A stretch of DNA of 64,000 nt, from positions 2,480,001-2,544,000 of the forward strand of contig NZ_LT607754.1 in NCBI RefSeq assembly GCF_900090285.1, in the 5' to 3' direction. Origin of the DNA: Micromonospora inositola (GTDB lineage: Bacteria; Actinomycetota; Actinomycetes; Mycobacteriales; Micromonosporaceae). This document shows positions 34,882 through 43,067 of the stretch, in pieces; within the stretch, counting starts at the first letter, position 1, and the number at the start of each line of letters is the position of its first letter. A program made the position numbers and the translations under genes. The notes under the pieces were generated by a model that searched no databases, was not told the DNA's origin, and was given only the letters and a program-made list of their open reading frames with translations.

Positions 34882-34899
34882 CGGCGCACGCGTACGGAA

Positions 34900-34922
34900 G
34901 GGGCAGCCCTGGTGGCTGCCCC
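34900..34922 (+). terminator. Small hairpin after the TPR gene
   Basis: GGGGCAGCC (34900-34908) pairs exactly with GGCTGCCCC (34914-34922) around CTGGT. It lies 18 bp after the TPR stop and before the Smr gene. Confidence 0.7.
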
Positions 34923-34953
34923 GATGCGTGTCCGGCGCGCCTACGATTGCGGA

Positions 34954-35208
34954 GTGAAGCTCAAGCTCGACCTCCACGACATCTTCAACAAGGGCCAGGA
35001 CATCGACCGCGCGCTGCGCGGGATCATGGACGAGGCGGTGGCGAAGAAGGCCACCCTCGTGGAGATCATCCCCGGCAAGGGCTCCGGCCAGCTCAAGAAG
35101 CGGGTGCTGCGGTTCCTCGATCAGAAGGACGTCAAGCAGCTCTACCACCGCGTGGAGAAGGACTCGAAGAACTTCGGCCGCCTCTTCGTCCACTTCCGCT
35201 GGAAGTAG
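34954..35208 (+). CDS. Smr-domain-like small protein
   Basis: 84 residues: VKLKLDLHDIFNKGQDIDRAL, a LVEIIPGKGSGQLKKRVLRFL block and FGRLFVHFRWK. LDLH and the GKGSG loop are the hallmarks of the Smr (MutS2 C-terminal) nuclease-like fold. The family occurs as free-standing small proteins in actinomycetes; its role is uncertain. The GTG start fits the conserved beginning; GTG/ATG codons up to 42 nt upstream are possible. This is the last gene before the accessory region. Confidence 0.8.
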   Translation: MKLKLDLHDIFNKGQDIDRALRGIMDEAVAKKATLVEIIPGKGSGQLKKRVLRFLDQKDVKQLYHRVEKDSKNFGRLFVHFRWK

Positions 35209-35284
35209 TAACGGCATGGCCTCTGACCTGCGCGGCTGGGTCGTTCTGGGGCCGTTGAACCATGATCATGCCGTTTCCAGGCCG

Positions 35285-35640
35285 TCACCCGCGTGCGGGC
35301 CGTCGCCGGCTGCTCGCCGAATGCCTTGTCGATGACTCGCCGGGTGCGGTCCTCGCTGGCGGGCAGTAGGTGGGTGTAGATCCGGAGGGTGAAGCCGGGG
35401 TCGGCGTGGCCGAGGTAGGCCGACAGAGCCTTGACACTCTCCCCGGCGTCCAGGAGCACGGAGGCGTAGGTGTGCCGCAGTGCATCCCGTTGTGCCGGTT
35501 GTCGGGGGATCCCGGTCGAGCGGATAGCAGCCAGATGTCGCGCCGGGCATGCGGCCCCATGCCCCGTTCCACCAGCGCCCGCGTACCTCCACCGGCGCGA
35601 ACCGGCGCTCGGACCCTGCGGGCAGCACGACGAACACGGG
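35285..35640 (-). pseudogene. Tyrosine recombinase/integrase remnant
   Basis: A decayed C-terminal catalytic domain is readable on the minus strand: DALRHTYASVLLDAGES (His-x-x-Arg type block), AYLGHADPGFTLRIYTHLLP (GH and nucleophilic Tyr) and RVIDKAFGEQ. Upstream sequence continues in another frame (VVLPAGSERRFAPVEVRGRWW), so at least one frameshift lies near 35480-35540, and the N-terminal arm-binding domain is absent. It marks the left edge of the low-GC accessory region and suggests past integration next to the Smr gene. Confidence 0.8.
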
Positions 35641-35733
35641 TGTCCTCGTGTCCGTGGCATGGGGTCGAGCTGCAGGAGACGTGGGAGATCGAGAACTGTT
35701 CGCGCCGGTCCGTGATGATCCGACTCACGTCGC

Positions 35734-36483
35734 CTACCGAATTTCCGTAGAGACCGGCTCAAGGTAGAACAGGCACTGGTCCGGGTTGTACTCGCCAACC
35801 CGAGCAACAACGTGGAGAAGGTCGCCGGTACCTACGGAATCCGGGATGTTCGCGCCAGTGAGATGCAGGTCAGGGACGTTGACGTCTTCGAACTTGAATG
35901 CGGGCCCAACCAGAGATTTCGGGCCCTTACCGGGAGAGACGAGGATGTCGTAGCGAGTTTGGTAATCGCCGTGATTTAGCATCGATGTGATGGAACCGTC
36001 GAACTCGATGGTCCTGCCCTCGTACTTGGCCACGAACGTTCCGATCGTCTCGTCGCAGTAGTCCCGCACCGCCAAGAGCGCCGCGAGATCCTTGCTGTTC
36101 TTGACCGTCAGGACCTGGTCCGCGTCGGACTCATCTGAAGCCGATTCTTCGGGCTTCGGCGTCTCCGAGGGCTTTCCGCTGGCCACGACCGTCGCCTCGC
36201 TCGGCGACTTGGTCGGCTTGGGGTCCTTGTCGTCTCCGCCTTGGAGCGCGCTGGCGATTCCGCCGACGATGGCCAGGAGCAGGACGACACCGGCCGCCAC
36301 GGCAATGAGTACCCACGGGACCTTCGGCTTCGGGCGGCGGAAGTTCAGCGTTGTCCGCAACGTCCCCTGGTTCTGGTCGACGAACTCCCAACCAGCCTTC
36401 TGCCACTTCGCGATCGACCTGGCCTCGATGCCGCGGATTGCCTGCACGGACTTGAACTCGTACTGCACGCCGTCGTCAGCCAT
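35734..36483 (-). CDS. DUF4839 membrane protein
   Basis: 249 residues. An N-terminal cytoplasmic part (VQYEFKSVQAIRGIEARSIAKW) ends in GWEFV...LRTTLNFRRPK. One membrane helix (WVLIAVAAGVVLLLAIVGGI) and a Ser/Pro/Glu-rich spacer precede a C-terminal domain with FDGSITSMLNHGDYQTRYD, FKFEDVNVPDL and DQCLFYLEPVSTEIR. I recognise the C-terminal part as DUF4839 from memory. Function is unknown. ATG 36483 has GGGAG upstream. Clearly lower GC than the core genes. Confidence 0.8.
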   Translation of the reverse strand: MADDGVQYEFKSVQAIRGIEARSIAKWQKAGWEFVDQNQGTLRTTLNFRRPKPKVPWVLIAVAAGVVLLLAIVGGIASALQGGDDKDPKPTKSPSEATVVASGKPSETPKPEESASDESDADQVLTVKNSKDLAALLAVRDYCDETIGTFVAKYEGRTIEFDGSITSMLNHGDYQTRYDILVSPGKGPKSLVGPAFKFEDVNVPDLHLTGANIPDSVGTGDLLHVVARVGEYNPDQCLFYLEPVSTEIR

Positions 36484-36543
36484 GCGGCTCCCAGCCCCCC
36501 GAATCGGATCCATCGCTCATGGACTCCTCGCGAGGATAGGGGC

Positions 36544-36834
36544 TCAGCGAAGTTGGCGGGGGTCGAGGTGTCCTCGGGCTCGTCGGGTTGTGGCGCAGCG
36601 GGTTCGGAGCCGTTGGTTGACGGGGTTGCGGAAGTCGTAGGCGTCGCGGGCGACGGTCTTGATCACGCGGTTGGTGCCTTCGGAGCCGGCGTTGGTGATA
36701 CCGGTATGGATGAACGCCAGGATCTCCGGCCACCAGGTCTGCACCGTGGTCGCCAGGCGTCCGAGTTCGAGCAGGCAGGAGCCTACCCGAACACACGTAC
36801 GAACCGGCCGGCTGCCGACGATGCCGGGCTCCAC
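36544..36834 (-). pseudogene. ISL3-family transposase C-terminal fragment
   Basis: The minus strand encodes LATTVQTWWPEILAFIHTGITNAGSEGTNRVIKTVARDAYDFRNPVNQRLRTR (positions about 36590-36750). This is the conserved C-terminus of IS204/IS1001/IS1096/IS1165-type (ISL3) transposases. The N-terminal zinc finger and most of the DDE core are missing. The first ~25 residues are not transposase-like, so the fragment is a deletion scar. A repeat matching one at 40.6 kb begins exactly at its upstream end. Confidence 0.85.
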
Positions 36835-36868
36835 TTGATCCGTTACACATCGACTTCACTTGAAGGGT
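36834..36868 (+). repeat. Left copy of a 35-bp inverted repeat pair
   Basis: The 35 bases starting CTTGATCCGTTACAC and ending TTGAAGGGT match the reverse complement of 40585-40619 at 29 of 35 positions. It abuts the ISL3 transposase fragment. Candidate mobile-element end or protein-binding site. Sequence from here to 37097 shows no credible gene. Confidence 0.65.
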
Positions 36869-37097
36869 GCCAGTTGGCCGGCTCTCTCCGGGCTCGGCTG
36901 TCACGGTGCGTAACTGGCGTGCCGCCTATCGCTGGGGCATGCGATCCTCGGCGCCGGTCAAGACGCGCGATCAGCGGCAGATCAGCGCACCTGATCTCGG
37001 TCGACGCGCGGGCGTCCGACCGTAGAACCGATAACCAGAGGCGGCGTCGGGTGCGCGTCGACCAGCGCGGCGTCGGTCGCTCGCTCTCGTGGGCGGC

Positions 37098-37802
37098 TCA
37101 GGTTTCGTCGAAGAGTTCTTCGGCGACCGCGGCTGCGTACGGCGCCTCACTGCAGGTGAGCCAGCGCTCGATTTCGTCGGGATGACTGCCGAGGGCGGTC
37201 GCGGCGGCGACGGCGTCGACCGCGTCCGGCGGTGGCGTTACCCCGTCCCGCGTCACCAGAGCCAGTGGCCACGCCGGCCGCACTCGGCCACCGTCGGCGT
37301 AGAACAGGAACGGCGGTACGAACTGCAGCCGGCGACCGTCCGCGTCGTCGAGAATGTCACCGGAGTGAAGCGCACCGTATGCGCGGCGCAGCAGCTTCAT
37401 CTCGATCGGCTCGGCACGCTCCAGCCACACGTCCGCCGCCTCCGCGTATCCGCCGCCGGCCGGTAGCAGCGCGATGCTTGCTGTGAGTCTCGGCAGGAAG
37501 CCGTCGTCCATCGGCGGGTCGTATCGGTCGGATCGCACCACGTAGCACCGGGTCGGCGGTATGCCAACCGCGCACCGGTCGCCCTCGTCGAGTTCGGCCG
37601 CCGGGGGCGAAGCTGGTACGGCCACCACGGCTCGGTGGATTCGTCGACGGGGCTTGCTCTTGAGGTGGGGGTCAGCAGCAGGGCGACGAAGCCGCGCGGT
37701 TAGTTGCCGAAACGTAGCGGCCGAGTCGAACGTGATGACCAGCTCGACCAAACTCAATAGAGATGCGGGCGATACTGCCTGGCCGCGCTCCGCAGACTCC
37801 AT
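37098..37802 (-). CDS. Hypothetical protein of the accessory region
   Basis: 234 residues beginning MESAERGQAVSPASLLSLVEL. Readable segments are PPTRCYVVRSDRYDPPMDDGF, EPIEMKLLRRAYGALHSGDIL and DADGRRLQFVPPFLFYADGG. No membrane helix, signal or catalytic motif is evident. ATG 37802 is supported by GAAGAGGA about 6 nt upstream; a longer frame to 37859 has no SD. I do not recognise the family. Confidence 0.65.
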   Translation of the reverse strand: MESAERGQAVSPASLLSLVELVITFDSAATFRQLTARLRRPAADPHLKSKPRRRIHRAVVAVPASPPAAELDEGDRCAVGIPPTRCYVVRSDRYDPPMDDGFLPRLTASIALLPAGGGYAEAADVWLERAEPIEMKLLRRAYGALHSGDILDDADGRRLQFVPPFLFYADGGRVRPAWPLALVTRDGVTPPPDAVDAVAAATALGSHPDEIERWLTCSEAPYAAAVAEELFDET

Positions 37803-37953
37803 GGTCATCCTCTTCGACAGAACGGCAGGAACCCACGATGCCTCCCGCCGCCTCCGCAACCGTCATCTCGCCCCTAGGACGGACTACGATGCGGATCTTG
37901 TCCTAGGCCGAAAAGACCGGGGGACGACTCATCAGAATTTGTGTGCCTTTTGG

Positions 37954-38652
37954 TTAGCACTCCTGAGATCGGCGGTTGCACAGGCGAACGTCCCTTATTT
38001 CCGGCAATTCCAACAAGTGTCGCCTGAGACGCTCTCGTTCCTCTGTTGAGAGATCCTTGCGGAAGTGGACGTGCAGGGTCGGTCCTTCGCCGGGTCGGCC
38101 GCCTCCGACGCTCACGCCGCGCGCACCGTAGCCAATTCCGCTCCCATCGCCTTCGACAATGCTGCGATACGGTTCCTCCCAATCTATGAACTTGGACGTG
38201 GTGTGGACGATGAACGCATCCGGCGGAGACAGTACGGATCGATAGGTTGCCGCGGCGAATCCTACGACCGCCATGACCGATACCAACCCGCCGGCGATTG
38301 CGGCGACTCGGGCCCGTCCCGGCACCCGTCCCGGATCGACGGCCCCGGCAATCACGAGAATCAGCGCGGCCGGTAGATGCAGGGACAGCCCGAAGAATTC
38401 ACCGACGACCGCGAGAGCCAGCAGCAGCGCGGCACATATCCTGCATACGAACCGAAATGGCTTACCGTGCACGGTCATCACGGGAATTGCTGCGATCACG
38501 ACCGGCAGCCAGAACGCGAGCAGGAACACCGGAAAGGTTGTGTTTGTCAATGTCAGCCAGAGAGCGGCCAGGATCGAGACCAGGAGCGCAGCCCCCGCCA
38601 ACATGCGGGGATATACATATGCCCTTTTCGGCATCGTGCTCTGGCTATCCAC
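37954..38652 (-). CDS. Four-helix membrane protein with FtsX-ECD-like tail
   Basis: 232 residues. Membrane segments lie near residues 18-38, 42-62, 68-90 (two close helices) and 110-140. The soluble C-terminus includes LHVHFRKDLSTEERERLRRHL and LPEIRDVRLCN, a strand-helix-strand unit like the extracellular domain of FtsX-type proteins. That similarity is by eye only. GTG 38652 or ATG 38634 (MPKRAYVYP) may be the start; neither has a clear SD. Codon use is less GC-biased than in core genes. Confidence 0.62.
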   Translation of the reverse strand: MDSQSTMPKRAYVYPRMLAGAALLVSILAALWLTLTNTTFPVFLLAFWLPVVIAAIPVMTVHGKPFRFVCRICAALLLALAVVGEFFGLSLHLPAALILVIAGAVDPGRVPGRARVAAIAGGLVSVMAVVGFAAATYRSVLSPPDAFIVHTTSKFIDWEEPYRSIVEGDGSGIGYGARGVSVGGGRPGEGPTLHVHFRKDLSTEERERLRRHLLELPEIRDVRLCNRRSQEC

Positions 38653-38982
38653 GTACGTAATTGTGCCTCCACGGTATCAGGTGCGCAAGATCCTCCAAGC
38701 CATCGTGGTGGCCATGCTTTTGGTGCCGGACGAAGCGCAGAGCGTTTCAGCTTGATTCATTGTGTACCCGGATTGCTGATGCCGGGGTCGGCGGCCAGGA
38801 AGGTGCGGATGGTCTCGGCAATGGCGGGCCATTTCCAGCGGCGCCTTGACATAAAGGGGTGCCATGAGAGTTAACGGTTCCTGGCAGAGTCTACCGATCA
38901 ACACGGTCCTGCCCTCGTCGCTGCGTCAGAGCAGAGTGACCGCGTCGCGGCGGCGATGTAGCGGCGGCCGTGCGGCGCACGA
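38653..38982. other. Gene-poor stretch with a possible 3' gene remnant
   Basis: No intact gene. On the minus strand 38776-38870 reads FMSRRRWKWPAIAETIRTFL followed by AADPGISNPGTQ and a stop, which looks like a natural protein C-terminus without its 5' part. I cannot name it. Confidence 0.35.
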
Positions 38983-39273
38983 TCAGAATGGTGCGGGTCC
39001 GCGGCCTGCCAACGACATCAACACCTGCGTGGCGAGTAGCTTGCGTATGCCGGTGACGGCGACTGTCCCGATCCGATCGTAGGGCAGTTCCAATTGCAGC
39101 CCTTCGACTGCGTTGCGAAGGTCTGTCGTGATCTCGTCCGGACGGAACGTGCCGCCCCAGCCGTTGAGTCCTCCGCGCTGGTTGGTACTGAGGGAAGCCA
39201 TGCCGGATATGCATGCGCCGTCGACCAGGATCAGCCTCGCAGGACCCGAGTAGGTCGTCGTCATAGTCATCAA
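38983..39273 (-). CDS. Small hypothetical protein ending GPAPF
   Basis: 96 residues: TTYSGPARLILVDGACISGMA, RGGLNGWGGTFRP and LPYDRIGTVAVTGI, with a C-terminus LAGRGPAPF. The strand-rich text and GxGPAPF ending recall a family of ~90-residue actinobacterial proteins of unknown function. GAAGGG lies just upstream of the ATG. Probably cytoplasmic. Confidence 0.72.
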   Translation of the reverse strand: MMTMTTTYSGPARLILVDGACISGMASLSTNQRGGLNGWGGTFRPDEITTDLRNAVEGLQLELPYDRIGTVAVTGIRKLLATQVLMSLAGRGPAPF

Positions 39274-39641
39274 CCCTTCAGGATGTAACGCCGCGCACCC
39301 CGGGTCCCGGCTGTCTGACAGTCATCAGGAGGCGAGGCGTCGAGTCCGACCATGGTGTGCTCCACCTGGACCGCGACCGTACGTGCCTCGACCGTCAGGG
39401 CGGCGGCGATGCGGAATTCGGCTCGTTAGCGATAAGGGTCGACGTCTGTGTCTGTCTGGTTCATGAGCCAGAGGCGCGCCTTGGGCGAGCTGACAGTCGG
39501 CCTGGGCAGACTAGCGCCCGAGGTCCGAATCGATCCAGAGAAGAGAACACGGGGGCGATGCTGAGCTGGCTCCACACCGAGATGGCCGGCCTTCTGCCGA
39601 TCAGACGACTTTCGCGATGCCGTGGTGAGCGCATGAAACGC
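39274..39641. other. Intergenic stretch without a supported gene
   Basis: About 370 bp between the small protein and the cspA terminator. Open frames here are short, and their translations resemble no protein I know. Base composition is mixed, with AT-richer patches. Confidence 0.4.
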
Positions 39642-39679
39642 CGAACGGCGGCCCGCTGAACCAGTCGGGCCGCCGTTCG
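39642..39679 (-). terminator. cspA terminator
   Basis: Perfect 14-bp arms CGAACGGCGGCCCG (39642-39655) and CGGGCCGCCGTTCG (39666-39679), loop 10 nt, starting 11 bp after the cspA stop on the minus strand. A TTTC run follows the stem in the transcript direction. Confidence 0.85.
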
Positions 39680-39690
39680 CAGAGTGTGGA

Positions 39691-39894
39691 TCAAAGCGGG
39701 CGGATGTTCTCCGCCTGCGGGCCCTTCTGGCCTTGGGTGATGTCGAACTCCACCTTCTGATTCTCGTCGAGGCTGCGGAAGCCGCTCGCCGAGATCGCGG
39801 AGAAGTGGGCGAAGACGTCGGCGCCGCCGTCGTCCGGGCTGATGAAGCCGAAGCCCTTGTCGGCGTTGAACCACTTCACGGTACCTGTAGTCAT
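39691..39894 (-). CDS. cspA: Cold-shock protein (CspA family)
   Basis: 67 residues: [22 protein letters not shown] with RNP1 (KGFGFI), VFAHFSAI with RNP2, and [22 protein letters not shown]. An OB-fold RNA/DNA chaperone. GAAGGAG lies upstream of ATG 39894. A ~150-nt leader with a terminator-like hairpin precedes it. It is a well-formed gene inside an otherwise decayed region. Confidence 0.96.
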   Translation of the reverse strand: MTTGTVKWFNADKGFGFISPDDGGADVFAHFSAISASGFRSLDENQKVEFDITQGQKGPQAENIRPL

Positions 39895-39980
39895 GTCTGC
39901 TCCTTCGCAGGCTGTTAGAGACCGCACTGTGCGGACCCTTACGCCGCCGCGTTGATCACCCGCGTCGAAACGACACGAAA

Positions 39981-40023
39981 AACGAAAAGCGCCTGGATGG
40001 GTTTCAGATGCCCCATCAGGCGC
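39981..40023 (-). ncRNA. Terminator-like hairpin in the cspA leader (possible attenuator or sRNA end)
   Basis: On the minus strand GCGCCTGATGGG (40023-40012) pairs with CCCATCCAGGCGC (40001-39989), with one bulge. It is followed directly by TTTTCGTTTTT (39988 downward). A stem with a T-rich tail is rare in high-GC actinomycetes and resembles a factor-independent terminator. It lies about 90-130 nt upstream of the cspA start, so transcripts could stop here before the gene. Confidence 0.6.
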
Positions 40024-40577
40024 CGGAAAACGTCTACGGAAATCAAAACTGCAACTCGGCTACCGTAGCACATGATCCGTCGTCGATCCCATGGCGGTGA
40101 GTGGACCTGGTCACTCGTCTGCTTGCCACGCCGCGTGGACGGCACGTTGACCGGGTTCACGATGGGCTAGTTGCAAGACTGGGAAGTGGCAGCGACACCG
40201 AGAATCGGCAGGTCGCGCCTGATGTGGCATGAATTCTAGTCGGGCGCCGTCAGGACGAGCGGCCACGATGTCCGTCCACACGGGCTCGATTACTCGGCGT
40301 GGGCACCTGCGAAAGCGCTGTCTCGCTCCGAGGCGGGACGGGGGCAGGTGGGCGGATCGGCCGGCTCGCCCAGTGGTCTCGGTGGAGGACCTTGGTGTGG
40401 TTCGCGTCGTGCCCGACCCTGGTGGCCGTGCGGGGGGCCGCACCCGCGCGATCGCCTGACATCGGAGAAGCGCCTTGAAGCAAGGTCAGGTGCGCGCACA
40501 TCGGCAGAAGCGGATGCCTGGCACACCAGCCGTCGTGGACAGTCGGCGTCACGGTCCGTATCCGGCATGCTCAAGGC
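40024..40577. other. Spacer upstream of the cspA leader
   Basis: No supported gene. The cspA promoter probably lies in the AT-richer part at 40024-40080. The remainder has only short, unconvincing frames. Confidence 0.35.
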
Positions 40578-40619
40578 CCGTGTAACCCATCAACTGAAGT
40601 CACCGTGTAACGCATCAAG
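40578..40619 (-). repeat. Right copy of the 35-bp inverted pair, with internal direct repeats
   Basis: Contains CCGTGTAACCCATCAA (40578-40593) and CCGTGTAACGCATCAA (40603-40618), direct repeats identical at 15 of 16 positions and offset by 25 bp. The reverse complement of 40585-40619 matches 36834-36868 at 29 of 35. It lies about 200 bp upstream of the gene at 40817. This may be a transposase/integrase site or an operator pair. Confidence 0.65.
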
Positions 40620-40816
40620 CGGAGTACGACAGCCGGCTGCCGGCTGCCTGCTGCCGGCGATGCCTGGTCTCGCATGATGGTTGACGGAACGGCGTCGCAG
40701 GACGTTTGACGCCCAGGTCGTGATCGAATAGGTCTGGTGCCTGGGTCGATGGTAGGGCGAGGCCGTCTGGGAGGAGGCTGTTTCGCGTCTCGGGTGTCCG
40801 GCCGCCGGATGGCACG

Positions 40817-41329
40817 ATGCGTGCTGTGAGTTGGCACTTGCTGGTGACGCCGCTGCACACCGCGGTCGCAGACGATGGACTCGAGTGGGCGGCCGGGGCT
40901 GAGTCGTCCTTTGGTCTGCCCGAGGAGCCGCCGGCGGCCCGTGAGCTGCCCATGGTGGCGCAGGTTTTGGCTGCGTTCCGGGAGGCGGGGTGTCACGGCG
41001 TGCCGTGGTTCCAGGTCGCCGGGCGTGACGTGGCCAGCCAGCTTCCGGGCTGCCCTGACCCGGCCACCTGCGCGTCCGTTGGTGGGCTGGACCTGGGCGA
41101 GGTCAGTCTGGGCGTCGACGGCGCAGGCGGCGACGAGCCTGTGAAGCTGGACCAGGCCGTGACCGATATCGGGTTCCGTAAGCCATCCGGCGGTGCGGTG
41201 TTGGCCGCGACGGTGGCCCTGGCGTCGCAGGCGGGGCCGCTGCTGGTGTTCGACGACAGCGGCGAGCACGTCTTCGTGGTGTCGCCGGGCGACGATCCGA
41301 CCCACCTGGCTCAGCACTGGCCCTGGTAG
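40817..41329 (+). CDS. Hypothetical protein of the accessory region
   Basis: 170 residues: MRAVSWHLLVTPLHTAVADDGL, ELPMVAQVLAAFREAGCHGVPWF, DEPVKLDQAVTDIGFRKPSGGAVLAATVALA and GPLLVFDDSGEHVFVVSPGDDP. Mixed alpha/beta, without signal or membrane helix. The repeated VLAA/VALA helices and the FDDS strand suggest a real folded protein. Third-position GC is high, unlike the remnants around it. Function unknown. Confidence 0.7.
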   Translation: MRAVSWHLLVTPLHTAVADDGLEWAAGAESSFGLPEEPPAARELPMVAQVLAAFREAGCHGVPWFQVAGRDVASQLPGCPDPATCASVGGLDLGEVSLGVDGAGGDEPVKLDQAVTDIGFRKPSGGAVLAATVALASQAGPLLVFDDSGEHVFVVSPGDDPTHLAQHWPW

Positions 41330-41370
41330 TCACACCGCCTTCTTATAGCCCTGCTTCAGGGTGTGAGGGC

Positions 41371-41547
41371 TCATCCGGCGGTGGTCGTGATCTGGTGTTT
41401 GGCCTTCACCCGGTTCAGGTCGGTGGTGCTGCGGCGGGGAACGGCTGTGATCGGGCTGTCGGCGTCGTAGACGGTGATGGTGTGCTCGTCGAGGGCGACG
41501 GACACCAGCTTGCGGGCGTGGACCTTGCCGACCTGGATGCGCGTGAC
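41371..41547 (-). pseudogene. IS481-like transposase C-terminal fragment
   Basis: The minus strand encodes about 58 residues: VTRIQVGKVHARKLVSVALD, EHTITVYDADSPITAVPRRS and TTDLNRVKAKHQITTTAG then stop. It resembles the strand-rich end of IS481-type rve integrases, an assignment by eye. It ends abruptly at 41547, where sequence of an oxidoreductase begins on the opposite strand, so it is an insertion/deletion scar. Confidence 0.65.
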
Positions 41548-41991
41548 CTCGGGCTGGACGCCGCCGGTGTCCGCACCACCGAGGCAGGAGCGATTGAGGT
41601 CGACGAGTGCCTGCGGACGAGCCAGCCGCACATCTACGACGTCGAGACGTCAAGGGCGAAGCGCAGTTCACCACCTGTCTCTCGCTCGACGACAGCCGTA
41701 TCGTCCTCGAACCAACTCACCGGCGAGGGCCGGCGCTCGACGACCGACCGCGTCGTCGTCCCCCGCACTCTGTTCATGACCCCGCCGTTGGCGACCGTGG
41801 GGATGACGGAGCGGGAAGCCCGCCAGGCCGGACACCGGGTGAAGATCGCGAGCCAACCCGTCGCTGAGATCGTGGCGATGCCTGGGCGTACGCCGTCGAG
41901 GAGACCCGCGGCGTGATGAAGTATCAATACGGTCGCGCTCGCCATGCGGCACGGGATCAAGGCAGCCGAACTCCGCGACGGTCCCACCAGG
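41548..41991 (+). pseudogene. RclA-like flavin disulfide reductase remnant
   Basis: The C-terminal half of a pyridine nucleotide-disulfide oxidoreductase is readable in shifting frames. LGLDAAGVRTTEAGAIEVDE and CLRTSQPHIY come first, then KGEAQFTTCLSLDDSRIVLE in a second frame. RRSTTDRVVVPRTLFMTPPL and ATVGMTEREARQAGHRVKIA follow in the first frame. YAVEETRGVMK and NTVALAMRHGIKAAELRD are the last pieces. At least two frameshifts and one internal deletion have destroyed it, and its 5' part is lost at the IS481 scar. The text fits the RclA/mercuric-reductase branch. The adjacent RclC-like gene supports RclA. Confidence 0.82.
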
Positions 41992-42075
41992 GTGACCGCC
42001 CTCGGTGTGTGGCGGGTCGCAGCGGGTAATGGTCGCCGGCACGCCGACCGTCGACGCAGGGACTAGGGGTGAGCG

Positions 42076-42543
42076 ATGCGCACGCGACACGCCTCCGCCG
42101 ATGATCTCGCTTCCGTAGGCTTCTCGGTCCTGCGTTCTGCACTGGCGACGAACATCTTGTGGCTCGGTGCGCTCAAGTTCAAGCAGTACGAGGTCGAGAA
42201 CGACGAGCCCCTGGTCACCTCGAGTCCGCTGTTCTCGCGGTTCCGCGAGAAGTTGGGCGCACAGAAGCTCAACCGACTCATCGGAGTCTCGGAGATCACC
42301 GTGGGCTCTCTGATCGCCGCGAGGCCGCTTGCGCCCAGAGCGTCGGCGATCGGTAGTTTCGCGGCGGTCGGGATGTTCCTCACTACGCTCGGTTTTCTGG
42401 CGACGACGCCCGGGGCTCGGCAGGAAGGTCAGGGGATGTTGAGCCTTTCTCAGCTGGGGCAGTTCCTGTTGAAGGACACGGTGCTCCTCGGTGCCGCTCT
42501 CCTGACAGCTGCCGAGTCGCTGCGCGCCGCCCGCCCTCGGTAA
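42076..42543 (+). CDS. DUF417 (RclC/YkgB-like) membrane protein
   Basis: 155 residues, about four membrane segments. Family blocks are LATNILWLGALKFKQYEVENDE, PLVTSSPLFSRFREKLGAQK, LIGVSEITVGSLIAARP and MFLTTLGFLATTPG. In Escherichia coli the DUF417 protein RclC belongs to the reactive-chlorine resistance operon rclABC with the reductase RclA. Here the neighbouring RclA-like reductase is a pseudogene, so this gene may be an orphan survivor. Confidence 0.9.
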   Translation: MRTRHASADDLASVGFSVLRSALATNILWLGALKFKQYEVENDEPLVTSSPLFSRFREKLGAQKLNRLIGVSEITVGSLIAARPLAPRASAIGSFAAVGMFLTTLGFLATTPGARQEGQGMLSLSQLGQFLLKDTVLLGAALLTAAESLRAARPR

Positions 42544-43067
42544 TCCCCGGCAGGGCGCTTGGGAACAACAGATCCACTGGCACGGATGGGCCCGGGTGAG
42601 GCTGGCTGTCCCTGGCGACCGACGGCCGCATGTGAGGAGCCGCACTGGCACGTCGGCGGCGAAGCGTATGACGGCTTCGCCCTACTGCTCGCCGAGCGAC
42701 TGCCTGACGGGACTGATCGACGCGGCGTCTCGCCGATTCGGGTTACGACCTCTACCCGCCACCTGGTGCGAGAACCCCAGACCAGCAGAGATGCGTCAGG
42801 GGCCGTTCTGTTCTGGTCCCGCTGAGTCCAAAACCTCTTCTGTTGAACGCGGGTGCGGGGCACCGACGGCTGTCATCGGCTGCCAGAGACCATCAGTCCA
42901 TGGACGTGGTTCGGGCTCCAGCCACGTCCGGCGTCAGCTGGGCTGTGCCGGCGTCGGGGGCGTCGTTCTCTGTGGTGGAACGAACGAACGCAAACGACCG
43001 GCAACAGCGAAAAGGCCCATATGTCCTTGTCAGAGACCCTCATTTCGGTGATGCTCGCTTGCCGTAG
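42544..43067. other. Spacer without a supported gene
   Basis: About 520 bp. Short open frames exist on both strands but none has a credible SD, domain or protein-like repeat pattern. Probably the right margin of the accessory region. Confidence 0.4.

Noticed and set aside
35209..35284. tRNA attachment site next to the integrase remnant
   Set aside because: I looked for a TTCGA-type T-loop and acceptor pairing near the integrase and saw none. No direct-repeat boundary could be supported.
36476..36904. Longer minus-strand reading for the ISL3 fragment
   Set aside because: The extra residues come from another frame and do not resemble transposase. The conserved ISL3 text is confined to the frame annotated.
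40578..40618. Direct repeats CCGTGTAAC..ATCAA as a CRISPR start
   Set aside because: Only two copies, 9-bp spacing between them, no cas genes nearby. An operator or element end is more likely.
42559..42825. Possible small gene on the plus strand after the DUF417 gene
   Set aside because: No SD, no secondary-structure-like pattern, and competing frames of equal length on both strands.
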